Below are positions 55,677 through 64,000 of a DNA stretch of 64,000 bases, piece after piece (within the stretch, counting starts at the first letter, position 1; each line of letters opens with the position of its first letter). The DNA is taken from the NCBI RefSeq assembly GCF_902859595.1, contig NZ_CADIJQ010000001.1:1922001-1986000 (forward strand), given 5' to 3'. A program made the translations under genes and the position numbers. The DNA comes from Achromobacter kerstersii (GTDB lineage Bacteria > Pseudomonadota > Gammaproteobacteria > Burkholderiales > Burkholderiaceae_B). The notes below the pieces were generated by a model that was not told the origin of the DNA, did not search any database, and saw only the letters and a program-made list of their open reading frames with translations.

Positions 55677-57245
55677 ATGGATGCGCAAAGCGTGGCGGAC
55701 ATCGCCCGGGACATGGCCATGGCTTCACGCGTGGACGCGCTGTCACGCGTGTTCCTCGACGCGTGCCTGAACGTGCCGGGCATGGCCGGCGCATGCCTGT
55801 ACGCGCGAGACGCCACAGGAGACCGGCTGTTTCCGCTTGTGCAGGCGGGGTCGGCGGCCAATCCCCTTCCCGACATCAGCATGGACGCGCTTGACGACCC
55901 CCTCGTCTACACCATGACCAGTGCAAAGTCTTGTCTGATCGATCAGATGTCCGGGCTGGTCGATGTGGGCACGGGGTATGAACGGCTGCGCGATGAACTG
56001 GGTGCGCAATTCGGGTTGCTGGCGATTCCGCTGCGCGACGAGCGCCGCCAGCCCTTGACCGTACTGGCGCTGGCCGGGCCGCCCGCGGTGCTGTCGGCGT
56101 GGCGCGATGATTCCCTCTGGCGCGCGCTGCTTGCGGCCCACGAATCCCTTTACGCGCGTCTGCATCGGCAGGCCAACGTGGCCGATGATGCGCGCTACCA
56201 ACGCAGCCAGCACGCAGAGCCGGCCGTCGAACAAAGCCGGATGCGCGCTGCGCGCCTGCTGGCGGCCGAATTCATCGGCGTCAGCCCTGCGGCCCGGCGT
56301 ATGCGCGAAGACATGCTGCGCTTTGCGGATTCCGCGCTGGCCGTCCTGCTGACCGGCGAAACCGGCACGGGCAAAGACCATGCCGCGTGGCTGATTCATC
56401 AAGCCTCGCCGCGCCGAGGCAAGTTCGTGCCCGTCAATTGCGCCGCCATCCCAAAGGAGCTGATTGAAGCGGAGCTGTTCGGCAATGTGCGCGGCGCCTT
56501 TACGGGCGCCTTGCAGGCCAGGTCCGGGCTGGTTGCCGAAGCCGATGGCGGCACGCTGTTCCTGGACGAAATCGGCGACATGCCCTTGGCGCTGCAAGGC
56601 ACCCTGCTGCGTCTGTTGAACGAAAAGAAATATCGGCCATTGGGCGCCACGCGTGAACTGAGTTCCGACTTCCGCCTGATCTGCGCGACCCATCAGCCGC
56701 TGCCCCAACGGGTGCGCGACGGGCATTTCCGCGAAGACCTGTATTTCCGCATCCGGCAACTGACGCTGGCGTTGCCCGCGCTGCGCGACCGCCCCGAGGA
56801 CATTCCCGCGCTGGCCTTTCATACGGTGTTGCAGCACAACCGTGAACGCCAGTCGCGCGTTGCGGGCATCACGCCAGAGGCGCTGGCGATGTTGGCGGCA
56901 CAGCCCTTGCCCGGCAACGTGCGCCAGTTGCGCAGCGTGGTGCTGGTGGCGGCAGAACGCACGCCCCCCGGGCAACGCATCAGTGCCGGCATGCTGGACT
57001 TGTCGCAACCGGACCTGGACGCCCCGCCGCTTGCCGACCCGGGCAGCGCGATGCTGCAAGGGCTGCTGCATACCGACAACCTGCCCCAGGCGCTGGACAC
57101 GTTCCAAAGCCTGGTGATCAAAGCCCGGCTGCGCCAGGTCAATGGGTCTCGCAGCCGCGCCGCGCAGAGCCTGGGTATCCCCAAACGCACGCTGGCACGC
57201 CGCTGCCAGGCCTGGAATCTGGACCGGGAGGACCACCCCTTATGA
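55677..57245 (+). CDS. vasH: sigma-54 activator of the T6SS (VasH-like)
   Basis: 522 residues: an N-terminal GAF-like sensor (about 1-180), an AAA+ domain with Walker A GETGTGK at 227-233, the sigma-54 contact motif GAFTGA at 273-278, and Walker B LFLDEIGDMP, and a C-terminal Fis-type helix-turn-helix (NGSRSRAAQSLGIPKRTLARR). All parts for ATP-driven open-complex formation are intact. It sits second in the right arm as in V. cholerae VAS. No receiver domain is present, so the input is a ligand or partner, not phosphorylation. It overlaps the next gene by 4 bases. Confidence 0.95.
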   Translation: MDAQSVADIARDMAMASRVDALSRVFLDACLNVPGMAGACLYARDATGDRLFPLVQAGSAANPLPDISMDALDDPLVYTMTSAKSCLIDQMSGLVDVGTGYERLRDELGAQFGLLAIPLRDERRQPLTVLALAGPPAVLSAWRDDSLWRALLAAHESLYARLHRQANVADDARYQRSQHAEPAVEQSRMRAARLLAAEFIGVSPAARRMREDMLRFADSALAVLLTGETGTGKDHAAWLIHQASPRRGKFVPVNCAAIPKELIEAELFGNVRGAFTGALQARSGLVAEADGGTLFLDEIGDMPLALQGTLLRLLNEKKYRPLGATRELSSDFRLICATHQPLPQRVRDGHFREDLYFRIRQLTLALPALRDRPEDIPALAFHTVLQHNRERQSRVAGITPEALAMLAAQPLPGNVRQLRSVVLVAAERTPPGQRISAGMLDLSQPDLDAPPLADPGSAMLQGLLHTDNLPQALDTFQSLVIKARLRQVNGSRSRAAQSLGIPKRTLARRCQAWNLDREDHPL

Positions 57246-58006
57246 AGCGTTTCACCCTTCTGCCCCTGTTGTTGCTGGCGCCATTGGCCAGCCACGCGGT
57301 GTCCGTGTCCGGCCCCGACGCCGCCGCCTGCACGCAGATCATCTCGGCCATTGAACGGCTGGCCTGCTTTGACGCTCTGGCGGGCACGCCACCCCGCCCG
57401 GTTGAGCGCCCCGCGCGCACCGTGTCAATCGACCCTGCGCCGATGAGTCCGCCGAGCCTGCTGCCAGATGAGCCGGCGCCCGCCCTCGACATCGCACCGC
57501 CCGTCGCCGCCGAGCAGCCGCCGCCCTTTTTGCCGGCGCCCACCCTGGCGTCCGATCTTGTCCGCATGAACGAAGCCGCCCGGCAAGCCGGCGACACCGC
57601 CTTTCTGCTGTCTCACACGCAAGACGAGCACGCGGGACAACACCGGGTGATGATCTCCGCGCCCGCGCAAGCCGCCGGCCCACCCACGTATCTGGCGATC
57701 AGTTGCCTGTCCAACATCTCGCGCCTGCAACTGGTGGCCGAGCAGCCGTTCGAACGCAATCAAATCAGCATCCGTCTTCACATCGATGAACGCCCGCTGT
57801 CCGCCGCCCGGCGATGGCGCGTACTGGATGAAGGCAACGTCGTGGATGCGGGCCGGGGCCTGGTGGCCATTGAACAGTTGCGCCCCTTCGTGGCGGGCGC
57901 GCAGTTGCGGGTGGAAAGCGACTACGCCCCGCTGAATGGCCTGACGTTCAACGCCACCGGCTTGCAGGCCCTGCTGTCCCGCCAGCGCGAGGCATGTCAC
58001 TGGTGA
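57242..58006 (+). CDS. tagO: T6SS-associated protein TagO (VasI/VCA0118 family)
   Basis: 254 residues with a signal peptide (about 1-18). The family opening C-T-Q-I...ERLACFDALAG lies at about 30-48, then a Pro-rich linker (about 50-100) and a C-terminal beta domain (YLAISCLSNISRLQLVAEQPF, RRWRVLDEGNVVDAGRGL, LRPF). It is a periplasmic accessory protein of VAS-type systems with no settled mechanism. It overlaps vasH by 4 bases and tssA by 13. Confidence 0.85.
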   Translation: MKRFTLLPLLLLAPLASHAVSVSGPDAAACTQIISAIERLACFDALAGTPPRPVERPARTVSIDPAPMSPPSLLPDEPAPALDIAPPVAAEQPPPFLPAPTLASDLVRMNEAARQAGDTAFLLSHTQDEHAGQHRVMISAPAQAAGPPTYLAISCLSNISRLQLVAEQPFERNQISIRLHIDERPLSAARRWRVLDEGNVVDAGRGLVAIEQLRPFVAGAQLRVESDYAPLNGLTFNATGLQALLSRQREACHW

Positions 58007-59451
58007 CGGACTACGCCCCTCTTGCACTCGACGCGTTGCTGGCCCCGTTGGACGCGCGCCATCCGGCGGGCCACTTTGATCCCGAAGACGAAACTTTTCA
58101 GGCGATCGACCACGAAATGATCAAGCTGGGCGGCTTGCAGGAAGCGCGGCTGGACTGGCTGTACGTGGATGAAGCGTCGCGCCAATACCTGAGCACGCAA
58201 TGCAAGCATTTCCGCATCGCCGGCCATTTGATATCCGCGCGCCTGAAGGCCCCCTCCTGGCCACGCTGGGCCGAGGCCGCGGAGGTATTGGCGGGCATGG
58301 TCGAACACTATTGGGAGACCGGACACCCCAAGCCCGGCCCCACCGGCTATCTGGGCAAGCGCCGGCTGGTGGCCGTGCAGGCGGAGCGTCTGCGCAGCGC
58401 GTTGGACGCCTTGTCCGCCACCGGTTTCAGCAAGGCGGATCACGCCCGGGCGCAACAAGCGCTTGACCGCCTGCAAGCCTGCGCCGTTGCCGCCCAACTG
58501 GATCAAGCGCAACTGACCGGGCTCGAGGCGCACTTCTCGCGCCGCGTCGAACAAACCCGGTTTCCGGAAAGCCCCGCGCCCGCCCGAAGTGCTGGCCAAC
58601 AAGGCGGGCAGGCCATCACCGAAGCGTTCTTCAACACGGACAACACCCGCTTGAAGCCGGGTGACGAACGCGAGAACCGGCGGTCGCTGCTGGGGGTGGC
58701 CGACTTCGTCAACCAGCAGGATGCGTACGACCCCACCGGCTATCAGCTGCGCCGCTTCGCGCTTTGGGCGCATCTGCATGCCGCACCGCCCACGCGGCAT
58801 GGCACGCGCACGGAACTCATGGCGGTGCCGGCCGACATCGCGGACGGCTACAGCGAGGCGTTGGCGGGCAATGCCGTCAACCCCGCGTTGTTGCAGCGCG
58901 TAGAGAAAAGCGTCGTCGCCTCGCCCTATTGGATACGCGGCAGCTTTCTGGCGGCAGGTATGGCGGCGCGGCTGGAAATGAAAGACGTGGCAACGGCGAT
59001 CCGTCTGGCCACGGAACGCTTCGTACGCCGCATTCCGTCGCTGGTCGATCTGAGCTTCAACGACGGCCGCCCCTTTGTGGACAGCGAGACGTTGGCGTGG
59101 CTGAGCGGTGCGGACGCCGAAGGCGCGGCCAGCGGCCCCTTGCAGGAATTCGGTGCGTTGCGCGAAGAGCTGGTTGCGCAGCTGGACACCGAAGGCGTGG
59201 AAACCGTGCTGCGCCGCTTGCAAGACATGCAGGGCCATTCGGAATCGCCGCGCCAGCGCTCGTACGCGGCCGTCATCGCGGCCGACCTGCTGGCCGCGCG
59301 CGGACTGTCGTGGCTGGCAGACACCCTATATACGAACGTCGGCATCACGCTGCACACGCTGCCCGCCCACGAATGGGAGCCTGAGTTGTCCGAACAGTTG
59401 AACAAATACCTGCCCGCGCGTCCGCCCGCCGAGGCGGACCGCAAGAGCTAA
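57994..59451 (+). CDS. tssA: T6SS cap/assembly protein TssA (VasJ-like)
   Basis: 485 residues. An N-terminal ImpA-type domain (FDPEDETFQAIDHEMIKLGGLQ and a WLYVDEASRQYLSTQCKHFRIAGHL region) is followed by a linker and the long VasJ-type C-terminal domain (VNQQDAYDPTGYQLRRFALWAHLHAAPPT onward in pieces). TssA proteins of this class help baseplate assembly or cap the distal sheath end. GAGG precedes the ATG at 57994, 13 bases inside tagO. Confidence 0.9.
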   Translation: MSLVTDYAPLALDALLAPLDARHPAGHFDPEDETFQAIDHEMIKLGGLQEARLDWLYVDEASRQYLSTQCKHFRIAGHLISARLKAPSWPRWAEAAEVLAGMVEHYWETGHPKPGPTGYLGKRRLVAVQAERLRSALDALSATGFSKADHARAQQALDRLQACAVAAQLDQAQLTGLEAHFSRRVEQTRFPESPAPARSAGQQGGQAITEAFFNTDNTRLKPGDERENRRSLLGVADFVNQQDAYDPTGYQLRRFALWAHLHAAPPTRHGTRTELMAVPADIADGYSEALAGNAVNPALLQRVEKSVVASPYWIRGSFLAAGMAARLEMKDVATAIRLATERFVRRIPSLVDLSFNDGRPFVDSETLAWLSGADAEGAASGPLQEFGALREELVAQLDTEGVETVLRRLQDMQGHSESPRQRSYAAVIAADLLAARGLSWLADTLYTNVGITLHTLPAHEWEPELSEQLNKYLPARPPAEADRKS

Positions 59452-59466
59452 GGAAGGAGTCTCCCG

Positions 59467-62400
59467 ATGAAGAATGTGTGGTCGTACCTCAAGCGCTACG
59501 GTCTGCCGGTAGCGAGCCATTTCAAGAGCGCGATGCCCGTGCTGGCCGCATTGGCGATCACTTTCGTGCTGATCGGCATCTGGTGGCTGGGTCCGCATTG
59601 GACGTGGCGCAATCACCAGCCCTTGGCGGATCTGTCCATGCGCGTCCTGTGCACGCTCGTCGTTCTGATGCTGCCGGTGCTGGCCTGGGTCTGGACGCTT
59701 CGCCGCCGCAACCGCCGCCTGGAAGCCGAACGCGGCGCAGCCGAGCAGCGCGAAGAAGATCCGGTGCTGCGCTTTGTGCAGGCGCAGGACCGCGCGCTGG
59801 ACCAGAGCCTGCATGTGTTGCGCAGCAACTTGAAGGGCCGCAACGCGTTGTACCAACTGCCGTGGTACTTGGTGCTGGGCCAGGAAAATACCGGCAAGAC
59901 GAGCTTCATCAACCGCTCCAGCCAAAGCTTCTCGCTCAGTAACGAGGTCAAGGCTGGCGCCAGGCGCGCGTTTACCGACCCGGACCTGGCGTACGACATC
60001 GACTGGTGGATGGGCGACGAGGCCGTGCTGATCGACCCGCCGGGCGAACTGATCAGCCAGATCGAAGCCGCGTCTGCACCGGAGCCCCTGGCCCAAACCG
60101 CAGCCGGGCCTGACCCCGGCCCAAGCTCGGCGGCCACGCCCGATCCGGTCCGCAGCTCGCCGCCAGACTCCACCGCCGACGCCGCACCCGCCCGTGCCAC
60201 CTCGCGGGTGGCGCTGCCTATCGGCGCGCACGCGCGCCTGTGGGTTGGGCTGGTCGATTGGCTGAGCCGCAACCGCAGCCGCCGCCCGCTCAACGGCGTG
60301 GTGTTGATGGTGGATCTGGTGACGCTGCTGAACCAGAAAGCCAGCGACCGCAAGGCGTTGGCGATTCTGCTGCGCACGCGCTTGTCCGAACTGAGCCGCC
60401 ATTTGGGGACCCGCCCGCCGCTGTACGTGGTGCTGAGCAAATTCGATTTGCTCAATGGCTTCGAGCCCTTCTTCGCGCGGCTGCCGCGCAACGTGCGCGA
60501 AGACATTTTCGGCTTTACGTTCACGCTGGATTCCGTGCATGACTACGATGCCTGGCTTGATGAGCTGGCCGGACGCTATGACGGCTTCATCCAGCATCTG
60601 AACGAACAGATCTTCGACGCCATGGCCGAGGCAGCCAACATGGAAGCCCGAGAAGCGCTGTTCTCGCTGGTCCGGCAATTGGCGGGTATGCGGCCGGTGC
60701 TGCTGGGCTTCCTGGAAGACGTGCTGGGCAGCGACCGCTACATCACGCCCGCCTTGCCGCGTGGCGTGTATTTTTCGTCGGTGTATCAGCAAGGCCTGTT
60801 GTGCGACGCGTTCATCAGCGCGGCGGCGGCGTCCTACAGCCTGACGCCCCCCGCCACCAATGTGAAGCCCAGCGGCCGCTCGGCGGTGTACTTCGCGCAG
60901 CAAGTGTTCCAGCGCATCATCTACCCCGAGGCCGGCTTGGCCGGCGACAACCTGAAGGTGATGGCCGACAAGCGCCGCACGCTGATGGTTGGCTTTGGCG
61001 TCGCGGCCTTGGGCAGCCTGTTGCTGGCGGGCGGCTGGTATCACTACCACGGTGTCAACCGGCAAATGGCGATGTCGGTGCTGGACAAGAGCCGCGAATT
61101 CAGCACGCACAAAATCGACGGCAGCAGCGACCCGACGGGACGCAATCTGCTCGAACCGCTGGATCAGATCCGCAGCGCGGTCGCCGTGGTGGGAGACTAC
61201 CGTCAGGCGTGGCCGCTGGTATCCGAGCTGGGTTTGTACCAAGGCCGCAAGATCGGCCCCAAGGTTGACGAGGCCTATCTGCAGCTGCTGTCCAAGCGCT
61301 TTCTGCCCGAGCTGGCCAGCGGTGTCATGAACGCCATCAACAGTGCGCCCTCGGGCAGCAATCAGCAGTTGGCGGCACTGCGCGTCTACCGCATGATCGA
61401 AGACCGCCACAACCGCCGTTCACCCATCGTGGAAGACTGGATGACGCAGCAGTGGCAAGCCGCGTTCCCCGGCGAAGGCGCGGTGCAAAACGGCTTGCGC
61501 CGCCATCTGGACTACGCCTTGACGTACGCGGATGCGGTCTTGCCGCAGCATCGCGCACGGGTCGAGGAAGTGCAGCAGCGCCTGCGTCAAATCCCGATGC
61601 CGCAGCGCGTCTACATGACGATGCGCGAACAGGCGGGAAAAATTCTGCACACGCCGCTGGACTTGCGCAATGAAGTGGGCCCCGCCTTCGACATCGTGTA
61701 CAAGGCCGCCGCGCCCCTGGACGCCCAAACCGATCCCGCCACACGCATAGACCCGCTGCTGACGGCCACGGGCTATCACAGCTACTTCGCGGCGCACGGC
61801 AAAGACTTCACCGACCTGGCCCTGATCGACCGCTGGACGCTGGGCGAACGCCAGCGCATTGATTATTCGGAAGCCGACAAACAGGTGCTGGCCGAACGCG
61901 TGCGCGCGCTTTACAGCAGCGATTACATCAACACGTGGCAGCGCAGCTTGAACCATCTGGAAGTGGTGGACTTTGACGATCTGGGCCAGGCGGTGGATGT
62001 GCTGGGCAGCGTGACGAGCCCCGCGGCGCCCTTGCGCCGGCTGGTGGAAACCGTGCGCGACAACACCGTGCTGAATCCGCCACTGCCTGCTGTCGCCACC
62101 GCAGGCGATACCGCCGAAAAGAGCCCGGACGTGGCGGCGGGTGCGGCGGCGTCGATGTCAGCATCTGCGTCCGCATCCGCGACCGCGACCGCGTCAGCAG
62201 GCGCCAATGTGCCGCAGGTGGCGGCTATCGCGCGCCCCTTTGCGCCGCTATCCGAACTATTGGTGGCCAAAGGCGACAAGCCTTCCTACCTGGACGAGAG
62301 CATGGCCGCCGTGGCGCGCGTGCACGAAACCATGAAGCGTGTGCACGACAGCCCCGAACCGGGCAAGGCGGCGCTGGCAGTGGTACTGGACCGCTTCGCG

Positions 62401-63417
62401 CTGAAGGGCGCCGACCCCATCGCCAACCTGCAACGCGTGGCGGCGGGGCTTCCTGAACCCCTGAACCGGCAGGTCAAGAAACTGGCCGACGAGTCGTCGC
62501 AGGTGCTGTTGATCGAAGCCTTGAAGGAGCTGGAGCGGCGCTGGGAAACCGACGTGTACCGCTACTACCACGAGCGCCTGGCCAGCCGCTATCCGTTCAA
62601 CCCGGGCAGCCGCGTTGATGCGTCATTGGAAGACTTCACCGCGCTGTTCGGACCGCAGGGCCGGCTGGCGCAGTTCAAAGAGCAATATCTGAAGCTGTTC
62701 TTTGACGAGAACCTTGAGGCGCTGTATTCGGAACGGCGCGGTGGCTACTTGGTACGTATGGATGTGCTGACGCAGCTGGAAGCCGCCGACCGTATCCGCG
62801 ACGCCTTCTTCAACAGCCGGGGCGCGCTGGGCGTGCAGTTCAGCATCACGCCGCTGGGGCTGACCGCGAGCCGGCGCAGCAGCGTGCTAAGCGTCGAAGG
62901 CCAACTGATCGCCTATAGCCACGGCGCAAGCAACAGCGTCGGCCTGATCTGGCCCAACAACTTGGGCGATTCCACCGAAAGCCGCATCACGCTGGTTGGC
63001 GCGACGGGAACCAGCAGCGGTCTGGCGTACCGGGGGTCGTGGTCGATGTTCCGCCTGTTGAGTCAGGCGCGGCTGGAAAGCGCGACGGCCAACAGCGTTG
63101 ATTTGAGTTTTTCGGCCAATGACGGGGCCATGCGCTACCGGATCACCGCTGAAAAATCCAACAACCCGTTTACGCAGGCGAGCTTCGACGGCTTCGCGCT
63201 GCCGCGCACGTTGCTGGCCGAGGCTTCCGTGGCCACGCCGGCTGCGCCGCCCGTGCCGGCCGTGCCAAAAACCATGCCGCGCGGCGCCCAAAAGCCGGCA
63301 CCCGTCACCGGCACCAACGCGGGCCCGCGCGCGGCGCCGCCCAAGGGGCCGATGAAGTCTCCCCCCAAGGCCGATGCGGGGCATGCCGAAAGAGAAATCA
63401 AAATGGCGGCGCGGTAA
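59467..63417 (+). CDS. tssM: T6SS membrane-complex protein TssM (IcmF/VasK)
   Basis: 1316 residues. Two N-terminal helices (about 22-41 and 58-77) and a third at about 506-524 border a cytoplasmic domain with Walker A GQENTGKT at 138-145, so NTP binding is likely. The large periplasmic part ends with the ImcF C-terminal beta domain (LGLTASRRSSVLSVEGQL, NSVGLIWPNN). Low-complexity insertions occur at about 200-245 (Pro/Ala) and 890-915 (alternating Ser-Ala/Thr-Ala), and the tail is Pro/Lys-rich. AAGGAAGGAG precedes the ATG. It is the last gene of the right arm. Confidence 0.95.
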   Translation: MKNVWSYLKRYGLPVASHFKSAMPVLAALAITFVLIGIWWLGPHWTWRNHQPLADLSMRVLCTLVVLMLPVLAWVWTLRRRNRRLEAERGAAEQREEDPVLRFVQAQDRALDQSLHVLRSNLKGRNALYQLPWYLVLGQENTGKTSFINRSSQSFSLSNEVKAGARRAFTDPDLAYDIDWWMGDEAVLIDPPGELISQIEAASAPEPLAQTAAGPDPGPSSAATPDPVRSSPPDSTADAAPARATSRVALPIGAHARLWVGLVDWLSRNRSRRPLNGVVLMVDLVTLLNQKASDRKALAILLRTRLSELSRHLGTRPPLYVVLSKFDLLNGFEPFFARLPRNVREDIFGFTFTLDSVHDYDAWLDELAGRYDGFIQHLNEQIFDAMAEAANMEAREALFSLVRQLAGMRPVLLGFLEDVLGSDRYITPALPRGVYFSSVYQQGLLCDAFISAAAASYSLTPPATNVKPSGRSAVYFAQQVFQRIIYPEAGLAGDNLKVMADKRRTLMVGFGVAALGSLLLAGGWYHYHGVNRQMAMSVLDKSREFSTHKIDGSSDPTGRNLLEPLDQIRSAVAVVGDYRQAWPLVSELGLYQGRKIGPKVDEAYLQLLSKRFLPELASGVMNAINSAPSGSNQQLAALRVYRMIEDRHNRRSPIVEDWMTQQWQAAFPGEGAVQNGLRRHLDYALTYADAVLPQHRARVEEVQQRLRQIPMPQRVYMTMREQAGKILHTPLDLRNEVGPAFDIVYKAAAPLDAQTDPATRIDPLLTATGYHSYFAAHGKDFTDLALIDRWTLGERQRIDYSEADKQVLAERVRALYSSDYINTWQRSLNHLEVVDFDDLGQAVDVLGSVTSPAAPLRRLVETVRDNTVLNPPLPAVATAGDTAEKSPDVAAGAAASMSASASASATATASAGANVPQVAAIARPFAPLSELLVAKGDKPSYLDESMAAVARVHETMKRVHDSPEPGKAALAVVLDRFALKGADPIANLQRVAAGLPEPLNRQVKKLADESSQVLLIEALKELERRWETDVYRYYHERLASRYPFNPGSRVDASLEDFTALFGPQGRLAQFKEQYLKLFFDENLEALYSERRGGYLVRMDVLTQLEAADRIRDAFFNSRGALGVQFSITPLGLTASRRSSVLSVEGQLIAYSHGASNSVGLIWPNNLGDSTESRITLVGATGTSSGLAYRGSWSMFRLLSQARLESATANSVDLSFSANDGAMRYRITAEKSNNPFTQASFDGFALPRTLLAEASVATPAAPPVPAVPKTMPRGAQKPAPVTGTNAGPRAAPPKGPMKSPPKADAGHAEREIKMAAR

Positions 63418-63500
63418 TCGCAATCAAACCGCGGGCGATGGCTCGCCACGCCGCGGGATTTCTGCTGTCGCACCGCCGGATATCCCAGGTGGCGCTGCTG

Positions 63501-63641
63501 GTTATCGCCGGCGGCGCGACGGTTATTGCTGGCGGCGCTGCTACCGTTATTGCTGGCGGCGCTGCTACGGTTATTGCTGGCGGCGCTGCTACCGTTATTG
63601 CTAGCGGCGCTGCTACTGTTGTTGCTGGCGGCGCTGTTCCA
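63501..63641. repeat. 24-bp tandem repeat, five copies plus one 21-bp copy
   Basis: Five units of 24 bases starting GTTATTGCTGGCGGCG (63522, 63546, 63570, 63594, 63618) follow a divergent 21-base unit at 63501. Middle copies differ by one or two bases. The array lies between tssM and the leftward gene at 63613-63951 and overlaps the last codons of the latter. In the plus frame it would read as an ATVIAGGA repeat, but that frame has no start signals. Confidence 0.9.
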
Positions 63642-63951
63642 GTTCTTTCAGGCATTGCGCCACGCCCGCCTGCATCTGCGCGTTCGACACCGCTGCGCGG
63701 TCTGACACCTCGCGGCAGCGCACATACTGCGCCTGGCTCTCCGCCGAGTCCCGGATCACCGCGGGCGGGGCCTGTTCAGGCGTGACGGTCATGCGCAAGG
63801 TCGACGGCGGCGATTGGCTGCCATCCTTGGACGGCAAGCTGGGAAACTGCATTTCCTGCGACCCCGGGGCGGCCGGGGCGTACTGGGCCTGCGCGGCGCC
63901 TGCGGCGCACAACGCGGCAAACAGGAAGGCGGTGATGTGGCGTTTCTTCAT
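63613..63951 (-). CDS. small exported protein, unknown function
   Basis: 112 residues with a clear signal peptide (cleavage after AAQA, about residue 22). The mature part has two Cys (CREVSD and VAQCLKELEQRR) that could form a disulphide, a Pro-rich N-terminal stretch and a Gln-rich C-terminus. No family is recognised. GAGAGG precedes the ATG. Its stop (TAG) and final four Gln codons come from the 24-bp repeat, so the array shapes its C-terminus. It is convergent with the T6SS arm and probably unrelated to it. Confidence 0.7.
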   Translation of the reverse strand: MKKRHITAFLFAALCAAGAAQAQYAPAAPGSQEMQFPSLPSKDGSQSPPSTLRMTVTPEQAPPAVIRDSAESQAQYVRCREVSDRAAVSNAQMQAGVAQCLKELEQRRQQQQ

Positions 63952-64000
63952 GGCAACCTCTCTTCAATGAACAAGCGCGCGGAGACGGAGAAGCAAGGGT

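Noticed and set aside
59326..61410. 694-codon leftward frame opposite tssM
   Set aside because: Antisense shadow of a well-recognised TssM gene; no motifs.
63501..63641. CRISPR-like array
   Set aside because: Units are contiguous with no spacers, and no cas gene is present.
63438..63785. Plus-strand frame reading the 24-bp repeat as an octapeptide repeat
   Set aside because: No ribosome-binding site, starts in the tssM 3' region and overlaps the real leftward gene antisense; the open frame is a by-product of a repeat unit divisible by three.

Overview
The window is GC-rich bacterial chromosome with dense, short-spaced genes and no rRNA, tRNA, insertion sequence, prophage or CRISPR array that I can recognise. 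Gene content points to a beta-proteobacterium of the Burkholderiales, most likely Alcaligenaceae (Achromobacter or Bordetella-like). The main pointers are two Bug-type tripartite tricarboxylate receptors, a homoprotocatechuate (hpa) catabolic cluster, a hpnCDE squalene operon, an Fnr/Btr-type regulator and a VAS-type type VI secretion system (T6SS). The genus is an inference, not a proof.

Layout. 1-5.4 kb: 3' end of a Bug receptor gene, a D-2-hydroxyacid dehydrogenase, a small His/Lys-rich exported protein, a TSUP permease and radA (leftward), and a one-TM protein. 5.5-12.1 kb: a complete lower homoprotocatechuate pathway, with hpaR, leftward hpaE-hpaD, and rightward hpaFG1 (a fusion)-hpaG2-hpaH-hpaI around a shared control region. 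The hpaBC monooxygenase is not here. 12.1-17.8 kb: an SDR, alanine racemase, hpnCDE (squalene from farnesyl diphosphate) and a fluoride channel. 18.0-22.6 kb: a Fur-box-preceded operon of a PepSY membrane protein, a DUF2271 protein with a flavinylation motif, a DUF4198 protein, ApbE and a membrane-anchored flavodoxin/FNR reductase. I read it as an NADPH-to-periplasm electron chain for iron uptake. 22.6-31.4 kb: a Bug receptor and D-aminoacylase under a divergent LysR gene; a Tm-1-like/TIM-barrel/SRPBCC operon under a divergent TetR gene; and a PHP-domain lipoprotein. 31.4-42.9 kb: clpB with a good sigma-32 promoter, a gamma-glutamylcyclotransferase, an fnr-type regulator, an alpha/beta hydrolase, an MHS permease, an ArsR/SRPBCC/DUF899 block, a ferredoxin, a NUDIX hydrolase and a YegD-like Hsp70. 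42.9-63.4 kb: the T6SS.

The T6SS has the Vibrio cholerae VAS gene order, split into two divergent arms. The left arm is tssB-C-E-F-G-tagH-J-K-L and the right arm is tssH(clpV)-vasH-tagO-tssA-tssM. It carries its own sigma-54 activator, and a -24/-12-like element lies in front of tssH. No hcp, vgrG, PAAR or effector gene is present, so the needle and cargo must be encoded elsewhere. TssJ carries an unusual loop of about 190 residues.

A recurring feature is short tandem repeats (unit 11-24 bp) in or next to intergenic regions. I count seven, each with a different unit sequence, several beside promoters or start codons.
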